Positions 1-5,998 of a stretch of 14,946 nt of DNA are shown here, one piece after another (position 1 is the stretch's first letter; every line of letters starts with the position of its first letter). Source of the stretch: CAG-452 sp045531335 (lineage in GTDB: Bacteria > Bacillota > Clostridia > TANB77 > CAG-508); contig JAZSDU010000006.1 of NCBI GenBank assembly GCA_045531335.1, positions 1 to 14,946 of the forward strand, read 5' to 3'. Position numbers and translations under genes: made by a program. Under the pieces are notes generated by a model that saw only the letters and a list, made by a program, of their open reading frames with translations, made no database searches and was not told where the DNA came from.

Positions 1-157
1 AGTTAAATATATATAATTATAAATATATATACTTAATTTATTTTATTATAATTTATATATATAACCTTTTGTAAAGATATATAATAAAATAATTTATTAC
101 AAGTATAATCTAATGTAATTATATTACTTTCTACATTAGGTTATATATAATTACTTA

Positions 158-238
158 TTCAATAGATAAATATATAATATCTTTCCATAAGACTATATAT
201 ATTTCAATAGATTATATTATTATATTACTTTTCATAAG
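158..238. repeat. Degenerate tandem duplication of about 45 bp
   Basis: TTCAATAGAT occurs at 158-167 and 203-212. The hexamer CATAAG occurs at 186-191 and 233-238, each preceded by CTTT or a close variant. The same order and similar spacing (45 and 47 bp) suggest an old tandem duplication of an AT-rich unit. No function is assigned. Confidence 0.4.
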
Positions 239-501
239 GCTTAATTACTTACTACTACTTAATATATATAATATATTATAATTAGTTATATCTACCTCGT
301 GTCAAGTCACGAAGCAAAAATTTTTTCAAAATATTTTTTCCATAGCCTCATTAGTAAAATTCCGCTTCCGCTTAAATAATAACCTCGCTTTATTTTGATT
401 TTAAGCCTCGTTATTTTTTTAGATATGTAATTTATCAAATAAAAGATTTTAAGCAAAGTATGGTAGCGCATTTTGCTTTATAGAGCTATTTTATATATAT
501 T

Positions 502-544
502 AAAAGAGTGTTTATACGTTAGTTTGTACGGAACACTCTCTTTT
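502..544 (+). terminator. Terminator-like hairpin
   Basis: AGAGTGTT (505-512) pairs with AACACTCT (532-539). The A-rich left flank and TTTT right flank extend the stem, and a U-rich run (541-552) follows on the plus strand. No plus-strand gene ends just upstream, so it may end transcription entering from left of the window or belong to a small RNA. Confidence 0.45.
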
Positions 545-580
545 ATTTTTTTGTTCCATGATTTAATATATAAAAGATTA

Positions 581-618
581 AGGAAGACTACCAATTAAGA
601 TAGCCTTCCTCTTTTTTT
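581..618. terminator. Bidirectional terminator after the metallo-hydrolase gene
   Basis: A 10-bp stem with one mismatch (581-590 with 601-610) surrounds a 10-nt loop. It is followed by seven T residues on the plus strand (612-618). It lies directly after the stop codon of the minus-strand hydrolase gene, and on that strand it is followed by a weaker T-rich run. It probably ends that transcript. Confidence 0.6.
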
Positions 619-1315
619 AATCAAGTGTTACGACTTCAATGTCAGGATAATCTGCAACAATTTTTTCAGCCGCAGCAACATCATCCAAGTGCATCAGGTA
701 AACTTTAACACCTCTTCTGTTGAGTGCAAGGAAATCGTCCAAAGCATCTTCAAGCTTAAGGTGTATCATACCGTAATATACGGAAGTATCTACATAGAGA
801 ATAGTACCCTCTACCAAATACGGTAAGAAAGGAACTATAGTAGAAGTATCGCCTGTATATACTACATTTGTACCATCAACTGTCAGATGATAACCAAAGC
901 ACTTATTCTCAAGTTGAGGAGAATGCTTTGTCAAAACACAGTCGCCGAACCACTCTTTTTCTTCCACGTCTGCTACTGTTACGAGTTCGCACCAAGAAGG
1001 TTCATTACCCTCAATAGTCAAAATCGTTAAAATATCATCAGCAACTTCTGCGGACGGTGCTACGATAGTGACAGGCTTTTTGAGAGTAAAAAACGCATAC
1101 TGCACAAATAAGCCAAGTCCTCCAACGTGGTCGCCGTGAGTGTGGGTTACAAGAACATAAAATTTCTCGTAATCCTTTAAGTCAATATGTTTCAGCTTTT
1201 GAAAAGTTGAAACAGGGCAGTCAATTATGACCATTTCTTTGTTTGCAGTGGAAAAGTAGGCAGATGTATGCTCATCAGCAAAGCCAGAGCCTCTACCAAA
1301 AAATTTCAATGCCAT
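617..1315 (-). CDS. Metallo-beta-lactamase-fold hydrolase (RNase Z-like)
   Basis: This is a 232-residue cytoplasmic metallo-hydrolase. The metal-binding signature HTHGDH is at residues 58-63, followed by KHSP (His131), YTGDTS (Asp156) and LMHLDD (His209), the usual order of zinc ligands in the superfamily. The order and spacing resemble the RNase Z/BN branch, but no substrate can be assigned. I chose the ATG at 1315 because AAAGGAG lies about 10 nt upstream and the protein then begins at the first beta strand. An in-frame extension to 1393 exists, with an AGGAGG poorly spaced for its own starts; its Cys/Lys-rich 26 residues do not look like part of the fold. The gene is visibly richer in G+C than the core genes to the right, suggesting transfer. 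It diverges from the 83-residue gene and ends at a hairpin terminator. Confidence 0.85.
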   Translation of the reverse strand: MALKFFGRGSGFADEHTSAYFSTANKEMVIIDCPVSTFQKLKHIDLKDYEKFYVLVTHTHGDHVGGLGLFVQYAFFTLKKPVTIVAPSAEVADDILTILTIEGNEPSWCELVTVADVEEKEWFGDCVLTKHSPQLENKCFGYHLTVDGTNVVYTGDTSTIVPFLPYLVEGTILYVDTSVYYGMIHLKLEDALDDFLALNRRGVKVYLMHLDDVAAAEKIVADYPDIEVVTLD

Positions 1316-1420
1316 AGTAGTAATACTCCTTTCAGTTTTTTTGAAATACTTGCTTTTGCACTGTTCCATATTGCAATGCATAATGGAAATCAATTACCTC
1401 CTAAAAATTGACACTAATTT

Positions 1421-1490
1421 ATATTAACATAAATTTGATTTTTTTTCAATAGTATGCTATAATTCAAAGCGAAATAACTCGCTAAGCGAG
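1421..1490. promoter_or_regulatory. Divergent promoter region with a leader hairpin
   Basis: On the plus strand TTGATT (1435-1440), a 17-bp spacer and TATAAT (1458-1463) preceded by TGC form a strong extended -10 sigma-A-type promoter for the 83-residue gene. On the minus strand TTGAAA (1444-1449), a 17-bp spacer and TAATAT (1421-1426) is a weaker candidate for the hydrolase gene. The plus-strand leader holds a short hairpin CTCGC/GCGAG (1478-1482 and 1486-1490) just before the AGGAGG ribosome binding site. Confidence 0.6.
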
Positions 1491-1511
1491 ATTTTAGGAG
1501 GTGTCTATACC

Positions 1512-1763
1512 ATGATTACTGCAAAAGAAGCACGCAATCGGACTGAAGTAAATCTCAAAGACTTAAAGTGGAATATTTTTGATACAATTCAGCTTAAGAG
1601 AATTGAATTAAAAATCAGATTTTGGTCAAGATTTGGCAGAGATTACATCTTTTTTGATGTCACTCGTCCTTTGGTCAGAGAGAAACTTGAAAAGGCAGGT
1701 TTCAAAATTGTATGTTTCGGAGGAGCAAACGTTGCTTGTCCGGGTATTACGTGGGAAGAATAA
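1512..1763 (+). CDS. Small uncharacterised protein, 83 aa, phage-like
   Basis: The function is not recognised. AGGAGG (1496-1501) lies 10 nt before the ATG, a strong promoter lies upstream and a clear terminator downstream, so the gene is almost certainly expressed as a single unit. The N-terminus (MITAKEARNRTE) is helical and charged. The middle is basic and aromatic, and the end is a beta-like stretch with two cysteines (IVCFGGANVACPG). From memory, the ITAKEAR-like opening followed by a C-terminal 'leaxxGFKI' strand resembles small proteins found in phages and prophages of Firmicutes, but I cannot verify this. Its G+C is higher than that of the core genes, like the divergent hydrolase gene, which suggests both arrived together. 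Confidence 0.75.
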   Translation: MITAKEARNRTEVNLKDLKWNIFDTIQLKRIELKIRFWSRFGRDYIFFDVTRPLVREKLEKAGFKIVCFGGANVACPGITWEE

Positions 1764-1773
1764 GATACTTTTA

Positions 1774-1818
1774 AACAAAGCTAAGGCATATTTATTTATT
1801 GCCTTAGTTTTTGTTTTT
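1774..1818 (+). terminator. Terminator after the 83-residue gene
   Basis: CTAAGGCA (1781-1788) pairs with TGCCTTAG (1800-1807). Flanking AAACAAA and TTTTTGTTT lengthen the stem, and a T-rich tract follows. It lies directly after the stop codon at 1763. Confidence 0.8.
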
Positions 1819-1849
1819 CTAAATTCTAACTAAAAACTAATTTTACTTT

Positions 1850-2079
1850 TCAAATCTTATGTATGTGGGCATACCCCTTTTCTATAAATTTTTCTCTCCA
1901 CTTACTAAACCCCATCGCCCCTCAATGTGTTTTTTTGACCTCTTAAAATCGATTTTAAACCCTGTTTCTTTTTCAATAAGTAATTTATCATCTTGAATAT
2001 TTACGAAGCGCATTTCGGTGTTTTCGTAAGTTTTAGAGGTATCGAAACAAACTTGTGTTTGTATCGTTTTATTCCCCAT
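1850..2079 (-). pseudogene. Small gene with an apparent frameshift
   Basis: The open frame from the ATG at 2079 runs 65 codons to a stop at 1882. In the last third the reading jumps: another frame, open from about 1916 down to a TGA at 1850-1852, reads like ordinary protein (GFSKWREKFIEKGYAHIHKI). The two frames would join if one G were added to the GGGG run near 1917-1922, giving about 76 residues. I therefore read this as one small gene with a one-base deletion, either real or a homopolymer sequencing error. The product is not recognised; it is basic and lacks a membrane segment. The ribosome binding site is weak (AGTAGGTAG). Confidence 0.45.
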
Positions 2080-2167
2080 TTACTATCTACCTACTATATA
2101 CATATTATTGATAACTTTTTGTAGTTTCCGCTTCTTAATTCCTCTTTATATATGAGGAGGCAAAAAT

Positions 2168-2347
2168 ATGGAAGATAAATTTTACAATTTAAAACAAGTA
2201 AGTGAATTACTTATAACTCCTATTCCTTACTTGCGAAAACTAATTAAAGAAGAAAAATTAAAAGGTCATTATATTGGTAGGCAATACATTATAAGCGAAA
2301 AGGAGTTAAAAGAATTTATAAATACTTTGGGGGTAAAAAAAATATGA
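2168..2347 (+). CDS. Excisionase-like helix-turn-helix protein, 59 aa
   Basis: This small ORF has GAGGAGG about 7 nt before its ATG and encodes 59 residues. The opening FYNLKQVSELL, the segment YLRKLIKEEKLKG and the stretch YIGRQYIISEKELKEF follow the layout of the winged-helix MerR/excisionase-type DNA-binding domain: a helix with a V-SELL pattern, a recognition helix, then a wing carrying GRQYIIS. Such proteins usually act as recombination directionality factors or as small repressors in integrative elements. Its stop overlaps the start of the next gene (ATGA, 2344-2347), so the two are translationally coupled. Its place about 0.9 kb from a probable tRNA attachment site fits an Xis role, but that is inference. 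Confidence 0.75.
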   Translation: MEDKFYNLKQVSELLITPIPYLRKLIKEEKLKGHYIGRQYIISEKELKEFINTLGVKKI

Positions 2348-2682
2348 AAATAGAACTTGAAAAAGATATTTTAAAATCTCTTGGGCTATATGATACAACA
2401 ATATCATTTGGACTTGATGATGATATACAAATTGCTATCGAAAAAAAGATAGACAACTACTTGAAAAAAATTGATGAAGAACAAAAGCGAAAAGAACAAA
2501 TAGACTTTGTAAAACAAGAACACGAAAAATTTAAAAAGAAAAGTGAATTTGTTAATACCTTTAATGATAACTATGTTTATGGAAAAATAAAAAATAAGTT
2601 AATTCGTGATGGGTTCATCTATCGTTGCCCTTTCTGTTTAGATGTATCACACGAATATGCTAAACCAATTAAAAAGAAATAA
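2344..2682 (+). CDS. Uncharacterised 112-aa protein with CxxC motif
   Basis: The function is not recognised. The ATG overlaps the stop of the HTH gene by 4 bp, so translation is probably coupled. The central part (about residues 30-70) is rich in Lys and Glu and looks like a long helix or coiled coil. The C-terminus carries YRCPFC followed six residues later by His, a possible zinc-binding knuckle. There is no membrane segment or signal peptide. Codon use is AT-rich, unlike the hydrolase pair upstream. A strong terminator overlaps the stop. The likely setting is a mobile element where this pair acts together; whether it binds DNA, RNA or the HTH partner is unknown. Confidence 0.75.
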   Translation: MKIELEKDILKSLGLYDTTISFGLDDDIQIAIEKKIDNYLKKIDEEQKRKEQIDFVKQEHEKFKKKSEFVNTFNDNYVYGKIKNKLIRDGFIYRCPFCLDVSHEYAKPIKKK

Positions 2683-2721
2683 GAGAAATAGGCTTAAATG
2701 CTTATTTCTCTTTATTTTTTT
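2681..2721 (+). terminator. Terminator between convergent small genes
   Basis: A 13-bp stem with one mismatch (2681-2693 with 2700-2712) and a 6-nt loop is followed by a T-rich run ending near 2721. It begins at the stop codon of the 112-residue gene, and its T-run touches the stop of the convergent minus-strand gene. Confidence 0.85.
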
Positions 2722-2956
2722 ACTTATCTAATAACTTTAAAAACTCTTTTATTTTCTTTTTATTGCTTTTTCTAAACTCTACTACAAATTTTTTTCTTAA
2801 TTCTATCATCTCTTTTTCTAAAAGTTCTTTCTTGTCCGCTTCTAAATTTCCCTCTTCTAATAATTGCTTTTTCACGAGCATATCTATCATTAAGTTTTGT
2901 ATTTCTGGGGTTAAATTAAATCTAAATCCTTTTAATTCATCTTCCATAAATTCCAT
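2720..2956 (-). CDS. Small helical, highly charged protein, 78 aa
   Basis: The function is not recognised. AAAGGA lies 8 nt before the ATG at 2956. The protein is almost entirely helix-forming and rich in Lys, Glu and Leu, with heptad-like spacing around residues 25-60 (LVKKQLLEEGNL, then KELLEKEMIELRKK), and it ends in a basic stretch. This suggests a coiled-coil protein that self-associates or binds a partner. It is convergent with the HTH/CxxC pair and is the last coding sequence before the tRNA-Arg locus, so it probably belongs to the same accessory element. Confidence 0.65.
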   Translation of the reverse strand: MEFMEDELKGFRFNLTPEIQNLMIDMLVKKQLLEEGNLEADKKELLEKEMIELRKKFVVEFRKSNKKKIKEFLKLLDK

Positions 2957-3087
2957 AATTTTGTTCCTTTCTTATAAAATATTTAAAATTAGTGCCATAA
3001 AATAATTTGTCGCACTCGCAAAGTCCCTATTTACAAGATGATTAAGCATTTTTAAGGAGTGCCGAAAAAAGTGACAAATAAGAAAAC

Positions 3088-3127
3088 ACTTTATAATACT
3101 TTGTGATACTTTATAACACTTTTAAAA
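3088..3127. repeat. Four tandem 10-bp direct repeats beside the tRNA
   Basis: Four consecutive units begin with ACTTT: ACTTTATAAT, ACTTTGTGAT, ACTTTATAAC and a diverged ACTTTTAAAA. Their regular 10-bp period matches one helical turn, so a protein bound to each would lie on one face of the DNA. They sit about 50 bp from the tRNA-Arg gene, where tyrosine-recombinase arm-type sites or accessory-factor sites would be expected. That role is inference. Confidence 0.6.
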
Positions 3128-3134
3128 TTAGAAA

Positions 3135-3164
3135 AAGTCTTGAAAATTAAGGTTTTCAAGACTT
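3135..3164 (-). terminator. Terminator of the tRNA transcript
   Basis: A perfect 12-bp stem (3135-3146 with 3153-3164) with a 6-nt loop is followed on the minus strand by TTTTT. It lies 14 bp downstream of the 3' end of the tRNA gene. Confidence 0.85.
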
Positions 3165-3178
3165 CATATTTTATAAAA

Positions 3179-3255
3179 TGGTGTTCCTGGGCGGAATTGA
3201 ACCGCCGACTTACCGCTTAGGAGGCGGTTACTCTATCCAACTGAGTTACAGAAAC
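3179..3255 (-). tRNA. tRNA-Arg (anticodon CCU), CCA encoded
   Basis: The cloverleaf is complete. The 7-bp acceptor stem GTTTCTG/CAGGAAC has one G-U pair; the D stem is ACTC/GAGT; the anticodon stem ACCGC/GCGGT closes the loop CTCCTAA (anticodon CCT); the T stem GGCGG/CCGCC closes TTCAATT. Discriminator A is followed by an encoded CCA. It reads AGG codons. Both acceptor strands match each other, so it is not a hybrid of two different tRNAs. No promoter lies directly upstream; transcription probably starts before the tRNA fragment at 3312-3351 and ends at the hairpin at 3135-3164. Confidence 0.95.
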
Positions 3256-3311
3256 GTATTTCAAGCCACTTTCACAGCTTTTTTTATTTAAGATTTTTCC
3301 ACCACCATTTA

Positions 3312-3351
3312 CTTAGGAGGGGAGCGCTCTATCCTACTGAGCTATAAGTGC
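3312..3351 (-). pseudogene. 5' half of a second tRNA-Arg(CCU), cut in the anticodon loop
   Basis: This 40-nt segment has a normal tRNA 5' half: GCACTTA acceptor strand, TA, D arm (GCTC...GAGC), an anticodon 5' strand and the loop CTCCTAA. After CCTCCTAAG the match to tRNA stops, with no anticodon 3' strand, T arm or acceptor 3' strand. The intact tRNA at 3179-3255 is also exactly 40 nt from its 5' end to the end of the same 9-mer. A good promoter sits directly upstream. The most likely origin is a crossover at CCTCCTAAG within a native tRNA-Arg gene, with foreign DNA now joined to the 5' half. Confidence 0.8.
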
Positions 3352-3362
3352 ATACCTGGTAT

Positions 3363-3391
3363 ATTATACACCATCTTAAATATTTTTACAA
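3363..3391 (-). promoter_or_regulatory. tRNA promoter
   Basis: On the minus strand TTGTAA (3386-3391) and TATAAT (3363-3368) are separated by 17 bp. The expected start is close to the first base of the tRNA fragment (3351). It probably drives a transcript running through the fragment and the intact tRNA-Arg. Confidence 0.75.
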
Positions 3392-3396
3392 GATAA

Positions 3397-3487
3397 ACTA
3401 AATGGGACAGACCCCTTTAGTCTACTTTGACAAAATATATGTTACTATATTATAATAAATAGACTAAAGGGGTCTGTCCCATTTAGT
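3397..3487. repeat. Perfect 28-bp inverted repeat, 91 bp in all (MITE-like)
   Basis: Arms 3397-3424 and 3460-3487 are exact reverse complements around a 35-nt AT-rich centre. Each arm contains GGGACAGACCCC or its complement. The size, the perfect arms and the placement between two transcription units suggest a small non-autonomous mobile element. I recall similar GGGGTCTGTCCC palindromes scattered in other bacterial genomes but cannot verify this. No target-site duplication is obvious. The centre carries the probable promoter of the next gene. Confidence 0.8.
3427..3456 (+). promoter_or_regulatory. Promoter of ttcA, inside the inverted repeat
   Basis: TTGACA (3427-3432), an 18-bp spacer and TATAAT (3451-3456) are both consensus hexamers. 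The start would fall near 3463, so the mRNA leader would begin within the right arm of the inverted repeat. Confidence 0.75.
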
Positions 3488-3512
3488 CTAAATTCATTTA
3501 AGAGGTTATTTT

Positions 3513-4220
3513 ATGCAAAGAATTTTAAGTTATATTAGAAAAGCTGTTGATGATTATAATATGATAGAAGATGGTGATAAAATAGCAGTTGGTCTTTCAG
3601 GTGGAAAAGATTCTATTGCTCTTCTTATGGGACTAAAAAACTTGCAAAGATTTTATCCTAAAAAATTCGAAGTTATTGCTATTAGTATTAACCCCGGTTT
3701 TGAATTTTTTAATAGTGAATTTCTTAAAAAAACTTGTAAAGATATTGGAGTTAAATATATAGAAGAAGAAAGCCATATAAAAGAAATAGTATTTGATATA
3801 AGAAACGAAAAAAATCCTTGTTCTTTGTGTGCTAATTTAAGAAGAGGTATATTAAATAGTACAGCTATAAGAGAAGGATGTAATAAAATTGCATTAGGTC
3901 ATAATGAAGATGATGTTTTAGAAACATTTTTCTTAAATTTGCTATATGGCGGAAGTATTAATACATTTGCTCCAACATCTTATATGGATAAATCAGGAAT
4001 CACATTAATTAGACCTCTTATTTATGCCCCTGAAAAAAGTATAAAAACATTTGTAAAGAAAAATAATATAGAGGTTATGCCAAAGTGTTGCCCAATGGAT
4101 GGTGTTTCAAAAAGAGAAGATATGAAAAAACTAATTTGGGACCTTCAAAAAGAAATTCCTAATGTAAAAACAAATATATATGGTGCAATTAAAAGAAGCA
4201 AAATAAAAGGGTGGGACTAA
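3513..4220 (+). CDS. ttcA: TtcA-like tRNA 2-thiocytidine synthetase
   Basis: This is a 235-residue PP-loop (N-type ATP pyrophosphatase) enzyme of the TtcA/TilS superfamily. The ATP-binding loop SGGKDS is at residues 29-34, and LGHNEDDVLETF, typical of TtcA, is near 128-140. CSLC (Cys103, Cys106) with Cys192/193 (KCCPMDG) matches the three cysteines that bind the Fe-S cluster in TtcA, which thiolates C32 of certain tRNAs. The protein is shorter than the Escherichia coli enzyme (about 310 residues) but has all the catalytic motifs. It starts after AAGAGG with usual spacing. It stands alone between an inverted-repeat promoter and a bidirectional terminator. A C32-specific role is likely; another sulfur-transfer target is possible for this shorter branch. 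Confidence 0.85.
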   Translation: MQRILSYIRKAVDDYNMIEDGDKIAVGLSGGKDSIALLMGLKNLQRFYPKKFEVIAISINPGFEFFNSEFLKKTCKDIGVKYIEEESHIKEIVFDIRNEKNPCSLCANLRRGILNSTAIREGCNKIALGHNEDDVLETFFLNLLYGGSINTFAPTSYMDKSGITLIRPLIYAPEKSIKTFVKKNNIEVMPKCCPMDGVSKREDMKKLIWDLQKEIPNVKTNIYGAIKRSKIKGWD

Positions 4221-4234
4221 ATCCCACCTTTTTT
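4210..4234. terminator. Bidirectional terminator between ttcA and pgm
   Basis: The stem GGTGGGA/TCCCACC (4210-4216 and 4222-4228) has a 5-nt loop containing the ttcA stop codon. T residues follow on the plus strand, and a T-rich run follows on the minus strand. It serves both convergent genes. Confidence 0.85.
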
Positions 4235-5957
4235 ATTCCATTAATTCCTTCATTCCTTCTCTTAATCCTTCTATAAGTTTTTCTGCATTCTCTAAATTTT
4301 CTCCTTTTACTCCCATATAGAATTTTATTTTAGGTTCTGTTCCAGAAGGTCTCATGCAACACCAAAAATCATTTTCTAATTCAAAATATAACACATTTGA
4401 TTTTGGTAAATTTTCTTGATATGTTTTTTCTGTTTCACAATCTGTCACTGTTCCATTTAAATAATCTTTAAGTTTTAATACTTTGTATTGTCCTACATTT
4501 TTTGGAGGATTACTTCTTACATTTTCCATCATGTCTTTTATTTTTTGTGCACCTTCTGCACCTTCTAATGTTATTGCAACTTGGCTTTCTTTATAATATC
4601 CATATGTTTCATACATATTTAGCATATTGTCCCATAGTGTAAGTCCCTTATCTTTATAATATGCTGCCGCTTCTGTAAGTAACATCATTGCCGCAATTCC
4701 ATCTTTATCTCTTACTTTGTCTCCAACTAAACATCCATAACTTTCTTCAAATCCCATTATGCATTTATATGAATTTTCTTTTTCAAATTCTCTTATTTTT
4801 GCAGCTACATTTTTAAATCCTGTTAAAACTTCAAATAGAGCAACTCCATTTTTTTCACATATTTTATCTGTCATATTTGAAGATACTATTGTTTTTATTA
4901 ATGCCGTATTTTCTTCTAATAATCCTTTTTGTCTTTTTTGATTTATTAAATAATCTGCAACAGTAAGTCCTATCATATTTCCATTAAATAATATGTATTC
5001 ACCTGTTTTTGCGTCTTTTACATGTAATCCTATTCTGTCTGCATCTGGATCATTTGCAATAACAATATCTGCATCTACTTCTTTTGCAAGTTTTAATGCA
5101 AGTTCAAATGCTGCCGGATCCTCTGGATTAGGATAAGCTACTGTTGGAAAATTTCCATCTCCTTCTGCTTGTTCTTTTACTATATATACATTAGAAAATC
5201 CTAATTCATCCAAAATTCTTGTAGCAAGTTTTTTACCTGTTCCATGTAGTGGTGTATATACAATTTTTAAATTACCTGCTTGCTTTTTTATGGTTTCTGG
5301 ATTTAAAGAAATTGTCTTTAAATATTCTATATATTTATTATCTATTTCTTCTCCAATTTCATTATATAATCCTTTTTCTTTTGCTTCTTCTTCTGAAATC
5401 TGTTTGATTTTCGAATAGTTATTTACTGCGTTTACCTCTGCTGTTATTTCTTCATCTACTGGATTAGATATTTGTGCTCCATCTTCCCAATAAACTTTAT
5501 ATCCATTGTATTTTGGTGGATTATGACTTGCTGTAATTACTATTCCAGATATACAATTCAACTCTCTTACAGTAAATGATAACTCTGGTGTTGGTCTTAA
5601 AGATTCAAATCTATATGTTTTTATTCCATTTGCATTTAATATTAGACATGCAAGTTTACTAAATTCTTCAGACATATTTCTTGAATCATATGCTATTGCA
5701 ACTCCTCTTTCTTGTCCTTTATTCTTAACAATATAATTTGCTAATCCTTGTGTTGCTTTACCAACTGTATATTTATTCATTCTGTTTGTTCCAGGGCCTA
5801 CAACCCCACGAAGACCAGCTGTTCCAAATTCTAGTTCTTTATAAAAACTATCTTTTATTTCTTCTTCATTTTTTTCTATTTTTCTCAAAGCATCTTTTGT
5901 TTCTTCATCAATTTCGTTGCTTTGTAACCATTCTTGGTATTTTTTTAGGTATTCCAT
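4233..5957 (-). CDS. pgm: Phosphoglucomutase (alpha-D-phosphohexomutase family)
   Basis: This 574-residue cytoplasmic enzyme interconverts glucose-6-phosphate and glucose-1-phosphate through a phosphoserine. All four family signatures are present: TASHNP with phospho-Ser144, the Mg-binding loop DPDADR (303-308), the sugar-binding GFEESYG (402-408) and the phosphate-binding RPSGTEP (536-542). The length and the GFEESYG form match the large PgcA-type phosphoglucomutases of Firmicutes rather than the shorter GlmM or ManB. AGGAGG lies 5 nt before the ATG. The next gene upstream on the same strand encodes a uridylyltransferase that would use its product, so the pair can make UDP-glucose. They are separated by a G+C-rich palindromic repeat that may reduce read-through. 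Phosphomannomutase activity is also possible. Confidence 0.93.
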   Translation of the reverse strand: MEYLKKYQEWLQSNEIDEETKDALRKIEKNEEEIKDSFYKELEFGTAGLRGVVGPGTNRMNKYTVGKATQGLANYIVKNKGQERGVAIAYDSRNMSEEFSKLACLILNANGIKTYRFESLRPTPELSFTVRELNCISGIVITASHNPPKYNGYKVYWEDGAQISNPVDEEITAEVNAVNNYSKIKQISEEEAKEKGLYNEIGEEIDNKYIEYLKTISLNPETIKKQAGNLKIVYTPLHGTGKKLATRILDELGFSNVYIVKEQAEGDGNFPTVAYPNPEDPAAFELALKLAKEVDADIVIANDPDADRIGLHVKDAKTGEYILFNGNMIGLTVADYLINQKRQKGLLEENTALIKTIVSSNMTDKICEKNGVALFEVLTGFKNVAAKIREFEKENSYKCIMGFEESYGCLVGDKVRDKDGIAAMMLLTEAAAYYKDKGLTLWDNMLNMYETYGYYKESQVAITLEGAEGAQKIKDMMENVRSNPPKNVGQYKVLKLKDYLNGTVTDCETEKTYQENLPKSNVLYFELENDFWCCMRPSGTEPKIKFYMGVKGENLENAEKLIEGLREGMKELME

Positions 5958-5998
5958 AAAATCCTCCTATTTTTTATGCAATTTATCAATTATTTTCC

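Larger units (their letters stand above)
1..616. other. AT-rich gene-free stretch
   Basis: I see no convincing coding sequence on either strand; stops are frequent in all frames. The first 300 bases are almost entirely A and T, with long alternating TA runs. Visible structures are an inverted repeat CTAATGTA/TACATTAG (110-117 and 132-139), a degenerate duplication around 158-238, a 7-bp stem AAGCAAA/TTTGCTT (451-457 and 472-478) and two terminator-like hairpins near 502-544 and 581-610. The composition is more extreme than the other intergenic regions here and fits the accessory character of the region to its right. An origin or transfer site cannot be shown from this. Confidence 0.6.

Noticed and set aside
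1316..1393. 26-residue N-terminal extension of the metallo-hydrolase
   Set aside because: The ATG at 1315 has a well-placed AAAGGAG and begins at the fold; the extension is Cys/Lys-rich with no resemblance to a signal peptide. The AGGAGG upstream could still serve a short leader ORF.
3088..3127. CRISPR array
   Set aside because: The units are 10 bp and contiguous without spacers, and no cas genes are in view.
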